Shown: in pieces, positions 27,565-37,202 of the stretch | How the letters are laid out: each line of letters opens with the position of its first letter | How positions within the stretch are numbered: position 1 is the first letter of the stretch | DNA from: Agrobacterium fabrum str. C58 | Lineage (GTDB): Bacteria > Pseudomonadota > Alphaproteobacteria > Rhizobiales > Rhizobiaceae | Length of the DNA: 64,000 nucleotides | Reading direction: 5' to 3' | Assembly: GCF_000092025.1 (NCBI RefSeq) | Contig: NC_003062.2 | Location: 2,416,001 to 2,480,000, forward strand | Program-made: the position numbers and the translations under genes | The notes under the pieces: generated by a model | The model's database searches: none | What the model saw: only the letters and a program-made list of their open reading frames with translations | Told to the model about the DNA's origin: nothing

Positions 27565-28525
27565 GAGACATCCCGACCGGCGCGCGAAAACCGTTCTCAT
27601 CATCCTTGCGGCAGTCTCCCTCATCTGCATGGCCGCCTTCATGACGCTCGGTGCAAAGGGCAGCTGGAGCTTCGTGCTGCCGTTTCGCGGCATCAAGCTT
27701 CTGTCGCTCTTGCTGGTGGCCTATGCCATTGCCGTCTCCACCGTGCTGTTCCAAACAGTCACCAACAATCGCATCCTCACCCCGTCGGTGATGGGTTTCG
27801 ATTCGCTTTACGTGCTGATGCAGACCGGGCTGATCTTCGTATTCGGCTCGGCAACCGTTGTGATGATCGATCCGCAGCTGAAGTTCATCGTCGAAACCGC
27901 GCTGCTCGTCATCTTTTCCGCCCTGCTCTATCGCTGGCTTTTTGTCGGCGCAGAACGCAGCCTGCATCTTCTGGTACTGGTCGGTATCGTCTTCGGCGTC
28001 TTTTTCCGCAGCCTCTCGGGCTTCATGCAGCGCGTGCTGGACCCCAATGAATATACCGTGCTGCAGGATGTGCTGTTCGCCACCTTCAACTCCATCGATC
28101 CCACGCTTCTGACGATCTCGGCGATCATTATCGGCGTCGTGACCATCATCGGGCTGCGCCTCATGCACACGCTCGACGTTCTCTCGCTGGGCCGGGCAAC
28201 GGCCATCGGCCTCGGCGTCGAATATAAACGCACGGTCACCATCATCCTCGTGCTGGTGTCTGTGCTGGTCGCCGTCTCCACCGCGCTCGTCGGCCCGGTC
28301 ATGTTCTTCGGCCTGCTGGTCGCCGCACTTGCCCATTATCTTACCGGCAACGGCAAACATGCCTATGTGCTGCCGGCAGCGATCCTCATTGCCGTCATCT
28401 GCCTTGTCGGTGGCCAGGTGGCGCTGGAGCGCATCTTCGCCTTCGATACGGCGCTTTCCATCATCATCGAATTTCTGGGCGGTATCGTCTTTATCGGTCT
28501 TATCTTGAAGCGGGGTGCGCGATGA
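27557..28525 (+). CDS. Fe-siderophore ABC importer, permease 2 (FatC/CeuC-like)
   Basis: 322 residues, FecCD family, about nine TM helices. Motifs include TNNRILTPSVMGFDSLYVLMQ and the ATPase-coupling loop VGPVMFFGLLVAALAHYL. The start ATG overlaps the first permease gene and its own end overlaps the ATPase gene by four bases. Together the two permeases make the inner-membrane channel. Confidence 0.93.
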   Translation: MHERHPDRRAKTVLIILAAVSLICMAAFMTLGAKGSWSFVLPFRGIKLLSLLLVAYAIAVSTVLFQTVTNNRILTPSVMGFDSLYVLMQTGLIFVFGSATVVMIDPQLKFIVETALLVIFSALLYRWLFVGAERSLHLLVLVGIVFGVFFRSLSGFMQRVLDPNEYTVLQDVLFATFNSIDPTLLTISAIIIGVVTIIGLRLMHTLDVLSLGRATAIGLGVEYKRTVTIILVLVSVLVAVSTALVGPVMFFGLLVAALAHYLTGNGKHAYVLPAAILIAVICLVGGQVALERIFAFDTALSIIIEFLGGIVFIGLILKRGAR

Positions 28526-29280
28526 TCATCGCCAGTCAGATCAGCAAATCCTATGGCGATACGCTCGTCGTCGACGGTGTCTCCGTCTCCATTCCGGCAG
28601 GCGGCGTCACCTCCATCATCGGCCCGAACGGGGCGGGAAAATCGACGCTGCTCTCCATCGTGGCGCGACTGATGTCGATGGACACGGGAACCGTCACGGT
28701 GGACGGGCTGGATGTGACCAAAACCCCGTCAGAGACGCTGGCGAAGCGGCTCTCCATTCTGCGGCAGGACAACCACATCTCCTCGCGGCTGACGGTGCGC
28801 GACCTCGTCGGTTTCGGCCGCTACCCCTATTCCAAGGGCCGTCCCACCATTGAGGACAAGGTCCATATCGACCGGGCGCTGGAATATCTGCATCTCGAAA
28901 ACCTGGCCGGCCGGTTTCTGGATGAGCTTTCCGGCGGCCAGCGCCAGCGCGCCTTCGTGGCCATGGTGCTGTGTCAGGATACGGATTACGTACTGCTCGA
29001 CGAACCGCTCAACAATCTCGACATGAAACATGCTTCCGGCATGATGAAGATCATGCGCCGCGCCGCAGACGAGCTGAAGAAAACAGTGGTTCTGGTGCTG
29101 CACGACATCAACTTCGCCTCCTGGTATTCCGACACCATCATCGCCATGCGCGAAGGCCGTATATGCCACCAGGGGCCGGCAGACGGGATCATCAGCCCTG
29201 ATATCCTTGAGGATATCTACGACATGCCGATCCGCGTCGAAGAGATAGACGGCCGCCGCATCTGCCTGTTTTACGAATGA
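28522..29280 (+). CDS. Fe-siderophore ABC importer, ATPase (FatE/CeuD-like)
   Basis: 252 residues. Walker A GPNGAGKST (near residue 34), signature LSGGQRQRAF, Walker B YVLLDEPLNNLD and switch VLHDINFASWYSDT are intact. It powers the adjacent permease pair. The ATG overlaps the upstream permease stop. This is the final gene of the importer operon. Confidence 0.95.
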   Translation: MIIASQISKSYGDTLVVDGVSVSIPAGGVTSIIGPNGAGKSTLLSIVARLMSMDTGTVTVDGLDVTKTPSETLAKRLSILRQDNHISSRLTVRDLVGFGRYPYSKGRPTIEDKVHIDRALEYLHLENLAGRFLDELSGGQRQRAFVAMVLCQDTDYVLLDEPLNNLDMKHASGMMKIMRRAADELKKTVVLVLHDINFASWYSDTIIAMREGRICHQGPADGIISPDILEDIYDMPIRVEEIDGRRICLFYE

Positions 29281-29402
29281 CATGATGATTGCGCAGGATT
29301 TTTGCCGCCGCAGTGCTTAACATGGAACAGGGCCACAGGCCCGGACGTTAATCGACAGACTTTTCCAAAGCGGCATTCCGTCCGCAACTTCAGGAGACAT
29401 CG

Positions 29403-29891
29403 ATGAAGACGCACAAGACGAAGAACGACCTGCCTTCCAACGCCAAGTCGACCGTGATCGGCATTCTGAACGAATCTCTCGCCTCGGTGATCGATCTCGC
29501 GCTTGTCACCAAGCAGGCGCACTGGAACCTGAAAGGCCCGCAATTCATCGCCGTCCACGAACTTCTCGACACCTTCCGCACCCAGCTCGACAATCACGGC
29601 GATACGATTGCCGAACGCGTCGTGCAGCTGGGCGGCACCGCACTCGGCAGCCTGCAAGCCGTCTCCTCGACGACGAAGCTCAAGGCCTATCCGACCGATA
29701 TCTATAAAATCCACGATCATCTCGACGCTCTGATCGAGCGTTATGGCGAAGTCGCCAACATGATCCGCAAGGCGATCGACGATTCCGACGAAGCCGGCGA
29801 TCCGACGACGGCCGATATCTTCACCGCCGCCTCGCGCGATCTCGACAAGTCACTGTGGTTCCTCGAAGCCCATGTGCAGGAAAAGAGCTGA
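29403..29891 (+). CDS. dps: Dps ferritin-like DNA-binding protein
   Basis: 162 residues. Dps forms dodecamers that oxidise and store iron and protect DNA under starvation and peroxide stress. The ferroxidase ligands sit at H40, H52, D67 and E71, the exact 12-15-4 spacing of the family (KQAHWNLKGPQF, VHELLD, DNHGDTIAER). The lysine-rich N-terminus (MKTHKTKNDL) may contact DNA. Length equals the A. tumefaciens protein I know structurally. RBS AGGAGACATCG. Strong terminator follows. Confidence 0.97.
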   Translation: MKTHKTKNDLPSNAKSTVIGILNESLASVIDLALVTKQAHWNLKGPQFIAVHELLDTFRTQLDNHGDTIAERVVQLGGTALGSLQAVSSTTKLKAYPTDIYKIHDHLDALIERYGEVANMIRKAIDDSDEAGDPTTADIFTAASRDLDKSLWFLEAHVQEKS

Positions 29892-29923
29892 GCCGGAAGA
29901 ATTTCCAACAGGCTCAACACAGC

Positions 29924-29955
29924 AAAGCGCCCGAGAGATTCGGGCGCTTTTTTCG
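29924..29955 (+). terminator. Terminator of dps
   Basis: 11-bp stem AAAGCGCCCGA / TCGGGCGCTTT, then further T residues. Confidence 0.92.
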
Positions 29956-29969
29956 TAGAGATGATGTCA

Positions 29970-30191
29970 TCAATGGCGGCGCAGAACCGCAAGCCCTATG
30001 TCGCGCAACATTTCATGATCCAGAATGCCGCGCTGGGCGCTACGGATCAAAATTGCTGCACATTCATTGGCAACATGACTGCTGCGATCTTGAAGGCACT
30101 CGAAACAAACACCATCGAAAATATTCTGCAAATCGGTGATTTGTTCTGGCGACAATTGTGCGCCGACTCTTTCAAAAGCTGCGTACGACAA
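29970..30191 (-). CDS. Small conserved-looking protein, unknown function
   Basis: 73 residues on the strand opposite dps. The start is TTG at 30191 with a strong GGAGG seven bases upstream, which is the main argument for a real gene. The sequence (AFERVGAQLSPEQITDLQ, IFDGVCFECL) is mixed-charge and helical, with three cysteines and no low-complexity artefact. I know similar short proteins only as hypotheticals in Rhizobiaceae. Convergent with dps. A spurious ORF cannot be excluded. Confidence 0.55.
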   Translation of the reverse strand: MSYAAFERVGAQLSPEQITDLQNIFDGVCFECLQDRSSHVANECAAILIRSAQRGILDHEMLRDIGLAVLRRH

Positions 30192-30565
30192 GGCTCATCC
30201 TCCCGATGATGATATGCCAAGTATCGTTTGTTTTTCCGTGGGCATCAATTTTGTACACCCGAACGAATCACTTGTCGAATCAGATTTTAACCAAATGTAA
30301 ACGGGTTATTTTCTGCATTATCGGTCGTTCGTGCACCCTTCGCCGAAGGAATAAAGACCAGCCGAAACAACGCTTTCGCCCGCCCCTGCCTCCATCCGGA
30401 GCCGCATCGGCTGCGCCCTTTGTAATAAACCCGCGGCCGGAAGGATTTCCACCGAAACCGCAAAAGAAACTATTGCATTCCAAAATCGATTGAGCGATAT
30501 AGCAGCCGTCGCCGAACTTCGGCGGCCCGCAGTCCAGCGAACTACCCCGGACCGGCGGATTTTGA

Positions 30566-30640
30566 GCGGGTGTAGCTCAGGGGTAGAGCACAACCTTGCC
30601 AAGGTTGGGGTCGAGGGTTCAAATCCCTTCGCCCGCTCCA
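30566..30640 (+). tRNA. tRNA-Gly (anticodon GCC)
   Basis: A complete 75-base cloverleaf including encoded CCA. Acceptor GCGGGTG pairs with CGCCCGC; D stem GCTC/GAGC; anticodon stem CAACC/GGTTG with loop TTGCCAA (GCC); T stem GAGGG/CCCTT with loop TTCAAAT. The 370 bases upstream hold no supported gene. Confidence 0.97.
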
Positions 30641-30708
30641 GTTTCCAGATAGAAAGCAATTTGCGGCGGCTGTGGCTCATGCCCTGCCACGAGCATTCGC
30701 CGCCTGCC

Positions 30709-31608
30709 TCACACCAGACCGTGAACCAGCTTCGCCAGCCAGTCGACAAAAACGCGCACCTTGTTGGTCACATGCCGGGTCTGCGGATAAACCACATAGA
30801 TCGGCATGGCTTCGCGCCGCCACTCCGAAAGCACCGGCACCAGTTCACCGCGCGAAAGCGCATCCCTTACCATGAAGACGGGAAGCTGCACGATGCCCAT
30901 GCCGGCCAGCGCCGCATTGAGATAGGTGCGGCTGTCATTCACCGAGACGACGTAATTCGGGGTCAGCTCGACGCTGCGCACGCCATTGTCGAAGGAGGCC
31001 GGCATGATCTGGCCGGTGGTGGCATTGAGGTAACCCACCGAATAGTGTTCCTTCTCCAGATCCTCCGGCTCGCGCGGCATGCCGAAATTTTCGATGTAGG
31101 ATGGCGAGGCGAATGTCTCGAACCGCAGCTCGCCGACTTTACGGGCAATCAGCGACTGATCGCGCAGCACGCCCACGCGCAGCGCACAGTCGACATTCTC
31201 CGCGATATAGTCGACCAGACGGTCGCCGACGCCGAGATCGAGACGGATTTGCGGATAGCGCTGGTAAAATTCGCAAAGATGTGGGATAACCACCAGGTCC
31301 GCGAAGACACCGGCCATTTCCACCCGCAACCGGCCGGATGGCTGCACTTGCGCGCTGGACATACTGCCGTCCAACTCTTCGATTTCCGATAAAATCTGTG
31401 ATGCCCGCTCATAATAGAGAGCACCGTCCGTCGTCAGCATCACCCGCCGCGTGGTGCGGTTGAGAAGCGTGGTCTGCAAATGCGCCTCGAGCGCCTGCAC
31501 CATATTGGTAACCGTGGTTTTGGGCATGTTCAGCGCGGTGGCGGCGCGGCTGAAATTGCCGGTTTCCACGACCCGCGTAAAAACCCGCATGGCGGAGAGC
31601 TGATCCAT
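30709..31608 (-). CDS. LysR-family regulator of the adjacent RND efflux operon
   Basis: 299 residues. N-terminal winged HTH (MDQLSAMRVFTRVVETGNFS, AATALNMPKTTVTNMVQALE) and a C-terminal effector-binding domain from about residue 90. It faces a divergent hydrolase-RND operon across 146 bases, the arrangement of MexT-mexEF and CeoR-llpE-ceoAB, so it is the likely activator of that operon. The divergent region contains an imperfect palindrome TTATCCG-N6-CGGAATA (31628-31647) and GATCG-TTT-CGATC (31671-31683). Confidence 0.92.
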   Translation of the reverse strand: MDQLSAMRVFTRVVETGNFSRAATALNMPKTTVTNMVQALEAHLQTTLLNRTTRRVMLTTDGALYYERASQILSEIEELDGSMSSAQVQPSGRLRVEMAGVFADLVVIPHLCEFYQRYPQIRLDLGVGDRLVDYIAENVDCALRVGVLRDQSLIARKVGELRFETFASPSYIENFGMPREPEDLEKEHYSVGYLNATTGQIMPASFDNGVRSVELTPNYVVSVNDSRTYLNAALAGMGIVQLPVFMVRDALSRGELVPVLSEWRREAMPIYVVYPQTRHVTNKVRVFVDWLAKLVHGLV

Positions 31609-31627
31609 TCACTGCCTCGAGATATTA

Positions 31628-31647
31628 TTATCCGTTATTTCGGAATA
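31628..31647. promoter_or_regulatory. Candidate LysR operator, divergent promoter
   Basis: TTATCCG and CGGAATA are an imperfect inverted repeat around a 6-base centre, just upstream of the LysR gene. LysR proteins typically autoregulate from such sites. Not verified. Confidence 0.35.
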
Positions 31648-31754
31648 GTGTTTTCAAATTTGCATGCTTGATCGTTTCGATCCGAACAATAATATGGATT
31701 TCAGATTTTGCAATATGATCCGCCTATGGGTGGCGGCGCAAAGGATCTGGATTC

Positions 31755-32561
31755 ATGAACGCGCATTGGGAAAATATGGGCAGCGAGACGTCCGCGTCAA
31801 AGCTCTCCGTGCGCCGTTATGAAGGGTCCTGCCTGTGCAGCCATCCGCCCGTCGTGCTTTATCTGCGCGGCGGATCATTTCTGGAACCCGGCCTTGAGCC
31901 GGGCGGCAATTGCCCCGAGCTTCCGGTGGCCCGCGCGCTGGCGGAAAGTGGCGCGGTGGTCGTGGAAGCCGATTACAGCAAGCCGTCCGGCAACGAGTTT
32001 CCGATGGTCATCGATTGTGCCTATGAGGCGCTCGACCATCTGAGCCGGGATCGCAAGCATTATGGCGGCGCGAAATCGCTGCTGTTCGTGGCCGGCGAAG
32101 AGGCAGGCGGCAATGTGGCGGCGGGACTTGCGCTTAAAGCCCGTGACCGCATGCCGGGCAAACTCGCAGGCCAGATTCTTCTGTCGCCCATGATCGATCC
32201 GATGATGACGACGGAATCCTTCCGCGACGCGGACAGGATCGGGATGCGCCAGCGTTGGGCCGATGGCTGGAGCCATTACCTTGCCAAGGCGTGCGGGTTT
32301 TTCCACCCCTATGCCGCGCCCTGCCAGTGTACGCGGCTGAACCGGGTGGCACCGGCGCTGATCTTTACCGCCGAGGATGATCCTCTGCGCGACGAAACGG
32401 TAAATTATGGAGACCGCCTCGTCGCCTCGGGTGTCAGCGTCAGGAGCCATGTTTTCCCCGCCGGCGTCGGCTGGACGGGGCTTTATCAAGGAGAGGGCGG
32501 CGGATGGGTTTCCTCCGTCTGTTCGGAGTTCAAGACCTTCGTTGACCAATTGAAACACTGA
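31755..32561 (+). CDS. LlpE-like alpha/beta hydrolase-fold protein, catalytically degenerate
   Basis: 268 residues of the hormone-sensitive-lipase group. LYLRGGSF (residues ~35-42) replaces the usual HGGGF oxyanion motif. The nucleophile elbow reads GEEAGG (114-119), with Glu116 where GDSAGG has Ser. The Asp of DDPLRDE (~209) is kept, but the terminal His motif is replaced by AGVGW (236-240). The fold is therefore probably retained without esterase chemistry. It is the first gene of the RND operon, in the place of llpE in Burkholderia ceoR-llpE-ceoAB. RBS AAAGGAT. A regulatory or binding role is my inference. Confidence 0.85.
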   Translation: MNAHWENMGSETSASKLSVRRYEGSCLCSHPPVVLYLRGGSFLEPGLEPGGNCPELPVARALAESGAVVVEADYSKPSGNEFPMVIDCAYEALDHLSRDRKHYGGAKSLLFVAGEEAGGNVAAGLALKARDRMPGKLAGQILLSPMIDPMMTTESFRDADRIGMRQRWADGWSHYLAKACGFFHPYAAPCQCTRLNRVAPALIFTAEDDPLRDETVNYGDRLVASGVSVRSHVFPAGVGWTGLYQGEGGGWVSSVCSEFKTFVDQLKH

Positions 32562-32617
32562 ATACCGCATTTATTGAGAAACTGATCGGCTCCTGATCTG
32601 GGGCCAAGGAGATACCC

Positions 32618-33808
32618 ATGACGCTGAACACAAAGCGCCGGGCCCTGACGGGTGCCGGCATCGGGCTTGCCATGTCCGTTGCAGCAGGAGCACTGTTTTT
32701 CGACCTCCCCACCAGCCGCAATGCGACGGCCGCGTCCACGCCCGCCGAAACGCCGGCAATCCCGGTCACCGTCGCCAAGGTGGAGAGCCGCGACGTGATG
32801 CGCTGGGAAGAATTTTCCGGCCGTCTGGAGGCCGTTGACCGCGTGCAGATCCGCTCCCGCGTCGCCGGCCAGATCAAGGCCGTACATTTCCGCGAAGGCG
32901 CGCTGGTGAAGGAAGGTGACCCGCTCTTCACCATCGACCCGGCCCCCTATCAGGCCGCAGTCGCGGGCGCTGAAGGACAGGTCGCTTCCGCCGAAGCCAA
33001 GGTCAGCCTTGCAAAGACGGAACTCGACCGTGGCCGCAGGCTTTCCGATAACCGTACCATCTCCCAGAGTGATCTCGACCAGCGTCAAAGCTCGTTTGCG
33101 GATGCCGAAGCCCAGCTTCGCGCCGCCCGCGCAGCATTGACCACCGCCCAGCTTGATCTCGGTTACACCGAAATCATCGCGCCGGTTTCCGGCAGGGTCG
33201 GCAGGATCGAAATCACCGCCGGCAATCTCGTCGCTGCGGGCTCCACCTCGCCGGCACTGACCACGCTCGTCTCGGTCAACCCGATCTATGCAAGCTTCAA
33301 CGCCAGCGAAGGCGTCGTGGCCAAGGCTCTTGCCGAGCTGCCGAAGACCGATGGCGCCCTGCCCGCTCTGGAACAGATCCCGGTGGAAATCGGCACGCTT
33401 TCGGATGAAGGCACGCCGATCAAGGGCACGCTGCACCTGATCGACAACCAGGTGGATTCGGCAAGCGGCACCATCGGTGTGCGCGCCATCTTCGACAATC
33501 CGGATGGCAGGCTGATCCCCGGCCAGTTCGTGCGGGTACGCATGGGCGAACCGAAGCCGGAAAACCGCATCGTCATCAGCGACCGCGCCATCGGCACGGA
33601 TCAGGACAAGCGCTTCGTCTTCGTGGTCGATGCCGAAAACAAGGTAAGCTACCGCCAGATCAAGCCCGGCGCACCGGCTGATGGCCAGCGCATCATCGAC
33701 AGCGGCCTTGCCGCCGGTGATACGATCGTCGTCAACGGCCTGCAGCGCATCCGTCCCGGTGCGACCATCGCGCCCCAGGCGGAAGACAAGGTTGCTGCTT
33801 CGCAGTAA
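32618..33808 (+). CDS. RND efflux periplasmic adaptor (MexE/AcrA family)
   Basis: 396 residues. A signal-anchor (LTGAGIGLAMSVAAGALFF) is followed by a biotinyl-lipoyl hairpin and barrel: QIRSRVAGQIKAVHFREG, a coiled-coil hairpin of about residues 110-165 (SLAKTELDRGRRL, QRQSSFADAEAQLRAARAAL), and the membrane-proximal domain. It connects the pump to an outer-membrane channel. RBS AAGGAGA. It sits 56 bases after the hydrolase gene and 131 before the pump gene. No outer-membrane factor is encoded here. Confidence 0.95.
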   Translation: MTLNTKRRALTGAGIGLAMSVAAGALFFDLPTSRNATAASTPAETPAIPVTVAKVESRDVMRWEEFSGRLEAVDRVQIRSRVAGQIKAVHFREGALVKEGDPLFTIDPAPYQAAVAGAEGQVASAEAKVSLAKTELDRGRRLSDNRTISQSDLDQRQSSFADAEAQLRAARAALTTAQLDLGYTEIIAPVSGRVGRIEITAGNLVAAGSTSPALTTLVSVNPIYASFNASEGVVAKALAELPKTDGALPALEQIPVEIGTLSDEGTPIKGTLHLIDNQVDSASGTIGVRAIFDNPDGRLIPGQFVRVRMGEPKPENRIVISDRAIGTDQDKRFVFVVDAENKVSYRQIKPGAPADGQRIIDSGLAAGDTIVVNGLQRIRPGATIAPQAEDKVAASQ

Positions 33809-33939
33809 CCCACCTCTTTGATCAGTAAGCGTCCCGCAGTATCGCGAGACGCGCATTCACACAGAACCGGCCTTCACCGGCGGCAGGATTGCCGCCGGAA
33901 CAGCCTTCGCATTCCTAAATACCCGGAGAGGGACTGGAT

Positions 33940-36900
33940 ATGAATATTTCCAGATTTTTTGTCGACAGGCCGGTATTCGCCGGCGTGCTGTCGATCCTGA
34001 TCGTGGTCGCGGGCCTTCTCGGCATGCGCGCCCTGCCGATTTCCGAATATCCGGAAGTCGTTCCGCCATCCGTCGTCGTCCGTGCCACCTATCCCGGCGC
34101 GAACCCGACCGTTATCGCCGAAACCGTTGCAACGCCGCTGGAAGAACAGATCAACGGCGTCGAGGACATGCTCTACATGGGCAGCCAGGCAACGTCTGAC
34201 GGCGTACTGACGCTGACCGTCACCTTCAAGCTTGGCACCGACCCGGACAAGGCGCAGCAGCTGGTGCAGAACCGCGTGTCGCAGGCCGAACCGCGCCTGC
34301 CGGCGGAAGTCCGCGCGCTCGGCATCACCACCGTCAAGAGCTCGCCGGACTTCATCATGGTCGTCAACCTCGTCTCGAAGACCGACGCCTATGACATCAC
34401 CTATCTGCGCAACTATGCGACGCTGAACGTCAAGGATCGTCTCGCCCGCATCGAAGGTGTCGGCCAGGTTCAGGTCTTCGGCGCAGGTGATTATTCGATG
34501 CGCGTCTGGCTCGATCCGCAGAAGGTGGCCGAGCATGATCTCGCCGCCGCCGACGTTTCCGACGCCATCCGCCAGCAGAACGTTCAGGCCGCGGCCGGCG
34601 TCATTGGCGCTTCGCCAAGCCCGAACGGTGTCGACCTGCAGCTCAACGTCAATGCCCAGGGTCGTCTGACGACACCGGAGGAATTCGGCAACATCATCGT
34701 CAAGAGCGGCGCGAACGGCGAAATCACCCGCCTGCGCGATGTCGCCCGCATAGAGCTCGGCGCCGCCGATTACACGCTGCGCTCGCTGCTTGACGGCGAA
34801 CCCGCCGTGGCTGTCGCCGTCCTCCAGGCGCCCGGCTCGAACGCCATCGAAATCGCCGACAATGTCCGCGCAACGATGGACAATCTGCAATTGGCAATGC
34901 CTGATGGCGTGAAATACGAGATCGTCTACGATACGACGAAATTCGTGCGCTCCTCCATCGAAAAGGTTGTCGATACACTCCTCGAGGCCGTTGGCCTCGT
35001 GGTGCTTGTCGTCATTCTCTTTCTCCAGACCTGGCGCGCCTCGATCATTCCGCTGATCGCCGTTCCCGTCTCGATCATCGGCACCTTCGCGGTCATGTAT
35101 GCCTTCGGTTTCTCCATCAACGCGTTGACTTTGTTCGGCCTTGTGCTGGCCATCGGTATCGTGGTGGATGACGCGATCGTGGTTGTCGAAAACGTCGAGC
35201 GAAACATCGAAAACGGGCTCTCACCGCGCGACGCCACCTACAAGGCGATGCGTGAAGTCTCCGGCCCGATCATCGCCATTGCGCTGGTTCTGGTCGCCGT
35301 CTTCGTGCCGCTCGCCTTCATCTCCGGCCTGTCCGGCCAGTTCTACCGGCAGTTCGCACTGACCATCGCCATCTCCACCGTCATTTCGGCCATCAATTCG
35401 CTGACGCTGTCACCCGCGCTTGCGGCCCTGCTGCTCAAGGAACACGGTGCGCCGAAAGACTGGCTGACCCGCTTCATGGACAAGATCCTCGGCTGGTTTT
35501 TCCGTGGCTTCAACCGAGCCTTCGGCGCGGCCTCGAACGGCTACGGCAAGACCGTCGGCGGGCTGGTGACGCGCAAGAGCCTCGTCATGATCGTCTATAT
35601 GGCGCTGGTGGCCGCCACCTACGGCATGTTCACGACGGTGCCGAGCGGCTTCGTGCCGGCGCAGGACAAGCAGTATCTGATCGGTTTCGCCCAGCTTCCT
35701 GATGGTGCAACGCTCGACCGCACCGAAAGCGTCATCAAGCGGATGAGCGCGATCGCCATGGAAACGCCCGGCGTCAGCCACGCCATCGCCTTCCCGGGCC
35801 TGTCGATCAATGGCTTCACCATCGGCTCCAATTCCGGCATCGTCTTTGCGGTTCTCGATGACTTCGAAAAGCGCAAGACACCGGAACTGTCCGGCGGCGC
35901 CATCGCCATGCAGCTGAACCAGAAATTTGCCGGCATTCAGGATGCCTTCATCGCCATGTTCCCGCCGCCGCCAGTCAACGGTCTCGGCCAGACGGGCGGC
36001 TTCAAGCTGCAGATCGAGGATCGCGCCGGTTACGGTTACCAGACCCTTGACGAAGCGGCCAAGGCGGTCATCGCCAAGGCCTATCAGACGCCGGAGCTGG
36101 CAGGCATTTTCTCCAGCTTCCAGATCAACGTGCCACAGCTCTTCGCCGATCTCGACCGCGCCAAGGCTGAGCAGCTGGGTGTCTCCGTCAGCGACGTCTT
36201 CCAGACGCTACAGATCTATCTCGGCTCGCTCTATGTCAACGACTTCAACGCCTTCGGACGCACATACAGCGTTCGCGTTCAGGCGGATTCGCAGTTCCGC
36301 GCCCATGCCGAAGATATCGGCCGCCTGAAGGTTCGCTCCGCAACGGGTCAGATGATCCCGCTGTCCACGCTGCTGAAGGTGGATGCGACGACGGGACCGG
36401 AGCGCACCAACCGTTATAACGGCTTCCTTGCGGCCGATATCAACGGCGGTCCCGCACCGGGCTTCTCCTCGGGACAGGCTCAGGCGGCTATGGAGAAAAT
36501 CCTTGCCGAAAACCTGCCCGCCGGTATCGATTACGAGTGGACCGACCTGACCTACCAGCAGATCCTGGCAGGCAACTCCAGCATCGTGGTCTTTCCCTTA
36601 GCGCTGCTGCTCGTCTATCTCGTGCTGGCTGCGCAATATGAAAGCCTCACCCTGCCGATTGCGATCATCCTGATCGTTCCGCTCGGCGTGCTCGCGGCCC
36701 TCACGGGCGTCTGGCTGACGGGAGGGGATAACAACATCTTTACGCAGATCGGCCTTGTCGTCCTTGTGGGTCTGTCGGCGAAGAACGCGATCCTGATCGT
36801 GGAATTCGCCCGGGAACTGGAGTTCGAAGGGCGAACGCCGCTTCAGGCGGCAGTCGAGGCAAGCCGGCTTCGCCTTCGCCCGATCCTGATGACCTCGCTC

Positions 36901-37134
36901 GCCTTCATCATGGGCGTGGTGCCGCTGGTCGTCTCGACAGGTGCGGGTGCGGAAATGCGCGCCGCCATGGGTGTCGCGGTGTTCTCCGGCATGATCGGCG
37001 TGACGTTCTTCGGCATCTTCATGACCCCTGTTTTCTACGTGCTGGTGCGCAAGCTCGCGGGCAACCGCCCGCTCATCCAGCACAAGCAGGAAGAACCGGC
37101 CAATTCGGACTACAAGCTCGAAAAGGCCGGCTGA
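33940..37134 (+). CDS. RND multidrug efflux pump (MexF/AcrB, HAE1 family)
   Basis: 1064 residues, the usual HAE1 length, with twelve TM helices and two large periplasmic loops. Markers include FFVDRPVFAGVLSILI at the start, GIVVDDAIVVVENVERN with the proton-relay Asp pair in TM4 and SAKNAILIVEFA in TM10 carrying the relay Lys, and ISVISA-type repeats. It exports drugs or plant-derived compounds using proton motive force. RBS AGAGGGA. A clear terminator follows. Closest functional type by layout is MexF/CeoB. Confidence 0.96.
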   Translation: MNISRFFVDRPVFAGVLSILIVVAGLLGMRALPISEYPEVVPPSVVVRATYPGANPTVIAETVATPLEEQINGVEDMLYMGSQATSDGVLTLTVTFKLGTDPDKAQQLVQNRVSQAEPRLPAEVRALGITTVKSSPDFIMVVNLVSKTDAYDITYLRNYATLNVKDRLARIEGVGQVQVFGAGDYSMRVWLDPQKVAEHDLAAADVSDAIRQQNVQAAAGVIGASPSPNGVDLQLNVNAQGRLTTPEEFGNIIVKSGANGEITRLRDVARIELGAADYTLRSLLDGEPAVAVAVLQAPGSNAIEIADNVRATMDNLQLAMPDGVKYEIVYDTTKFVRSSIEKVVDTLLEAVGLVVLVVILFLQTWRASIIPLIAVPVSIIGTFAVMYAFGFSINALTLFGLVLAIGIVVDDAIVVVENVERNIENGLSPRDATYKAMREVSGPIIAIALVLVAVFVPLAFISGLSGQFYRQFALTIAISTVISAINSLTLSPALAALLLKEHGAPKDWLTRFMDKILGWFFRGFNRAFGAASNGYGKTVGGLVTRKSLVMIVYMALVAATYGMFTTVPSGFVPAQDKQYLIGFAQLPDGATLDRTESVIKRMSAIAMETPGVSHAIAFPGLSINGFTIGSNSGIVFAVLDDFEKRKTPELSGGAIAMQLNQKFAGIQDAFIAMFPPPPVNGLGQTGGFKLQIEDRAGYGYQTLDEAAKAVIAKAYQTPELAGIFSSFQINVPQLFADLDRAKAEQLGVSVSDVFQTLQIYLGSLYVNDFNAFGRTYSVRVQADSQFRAHAEDIGRLKVRSATGQMIPLSTLLKVDATTGPERTNRYNGFLAADINGGPAPGFSSGQAQAAMEKILAENLPAGIDYEWTDLTYQQILAGNSSIVVFPLALLLVYLVLAAQYESLTLPIAIILIVPLGVLAALTGVWLTGGDNNIFTQIGLVVLVGLSAKNAILIVEFARELEFEGRTPLQAAVEASRLRLRPILMTSLAFIMGVVPLVVSTGAGAEMRAAMGVAVFSGMIGVTFFGIFMTPVFYVLVRKLAGNRPLIQHKQEEPANSDYKLEKAG

Positions 37135-37171
37135 CGCCGCACCCCATCCACCGCAACCTTCGACGCAAGCC

Positions 37172-37202
37172 CGCCGCGCATCATCAGATGCGCGGCGTTT
37201 TT
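37172..37202 (+). terminator. Terminator of the RND operon
   Basis: 11-bp stem CGCCGCGCATC / GATGCGCGGCG followed by T5. Confidence 0.92.

Noticed and set aside
32486-33856. 456-codon minus-strand ORF opposite the RND adaptor
   Set aside because: Antisense to a well-supported MexE-like gene.
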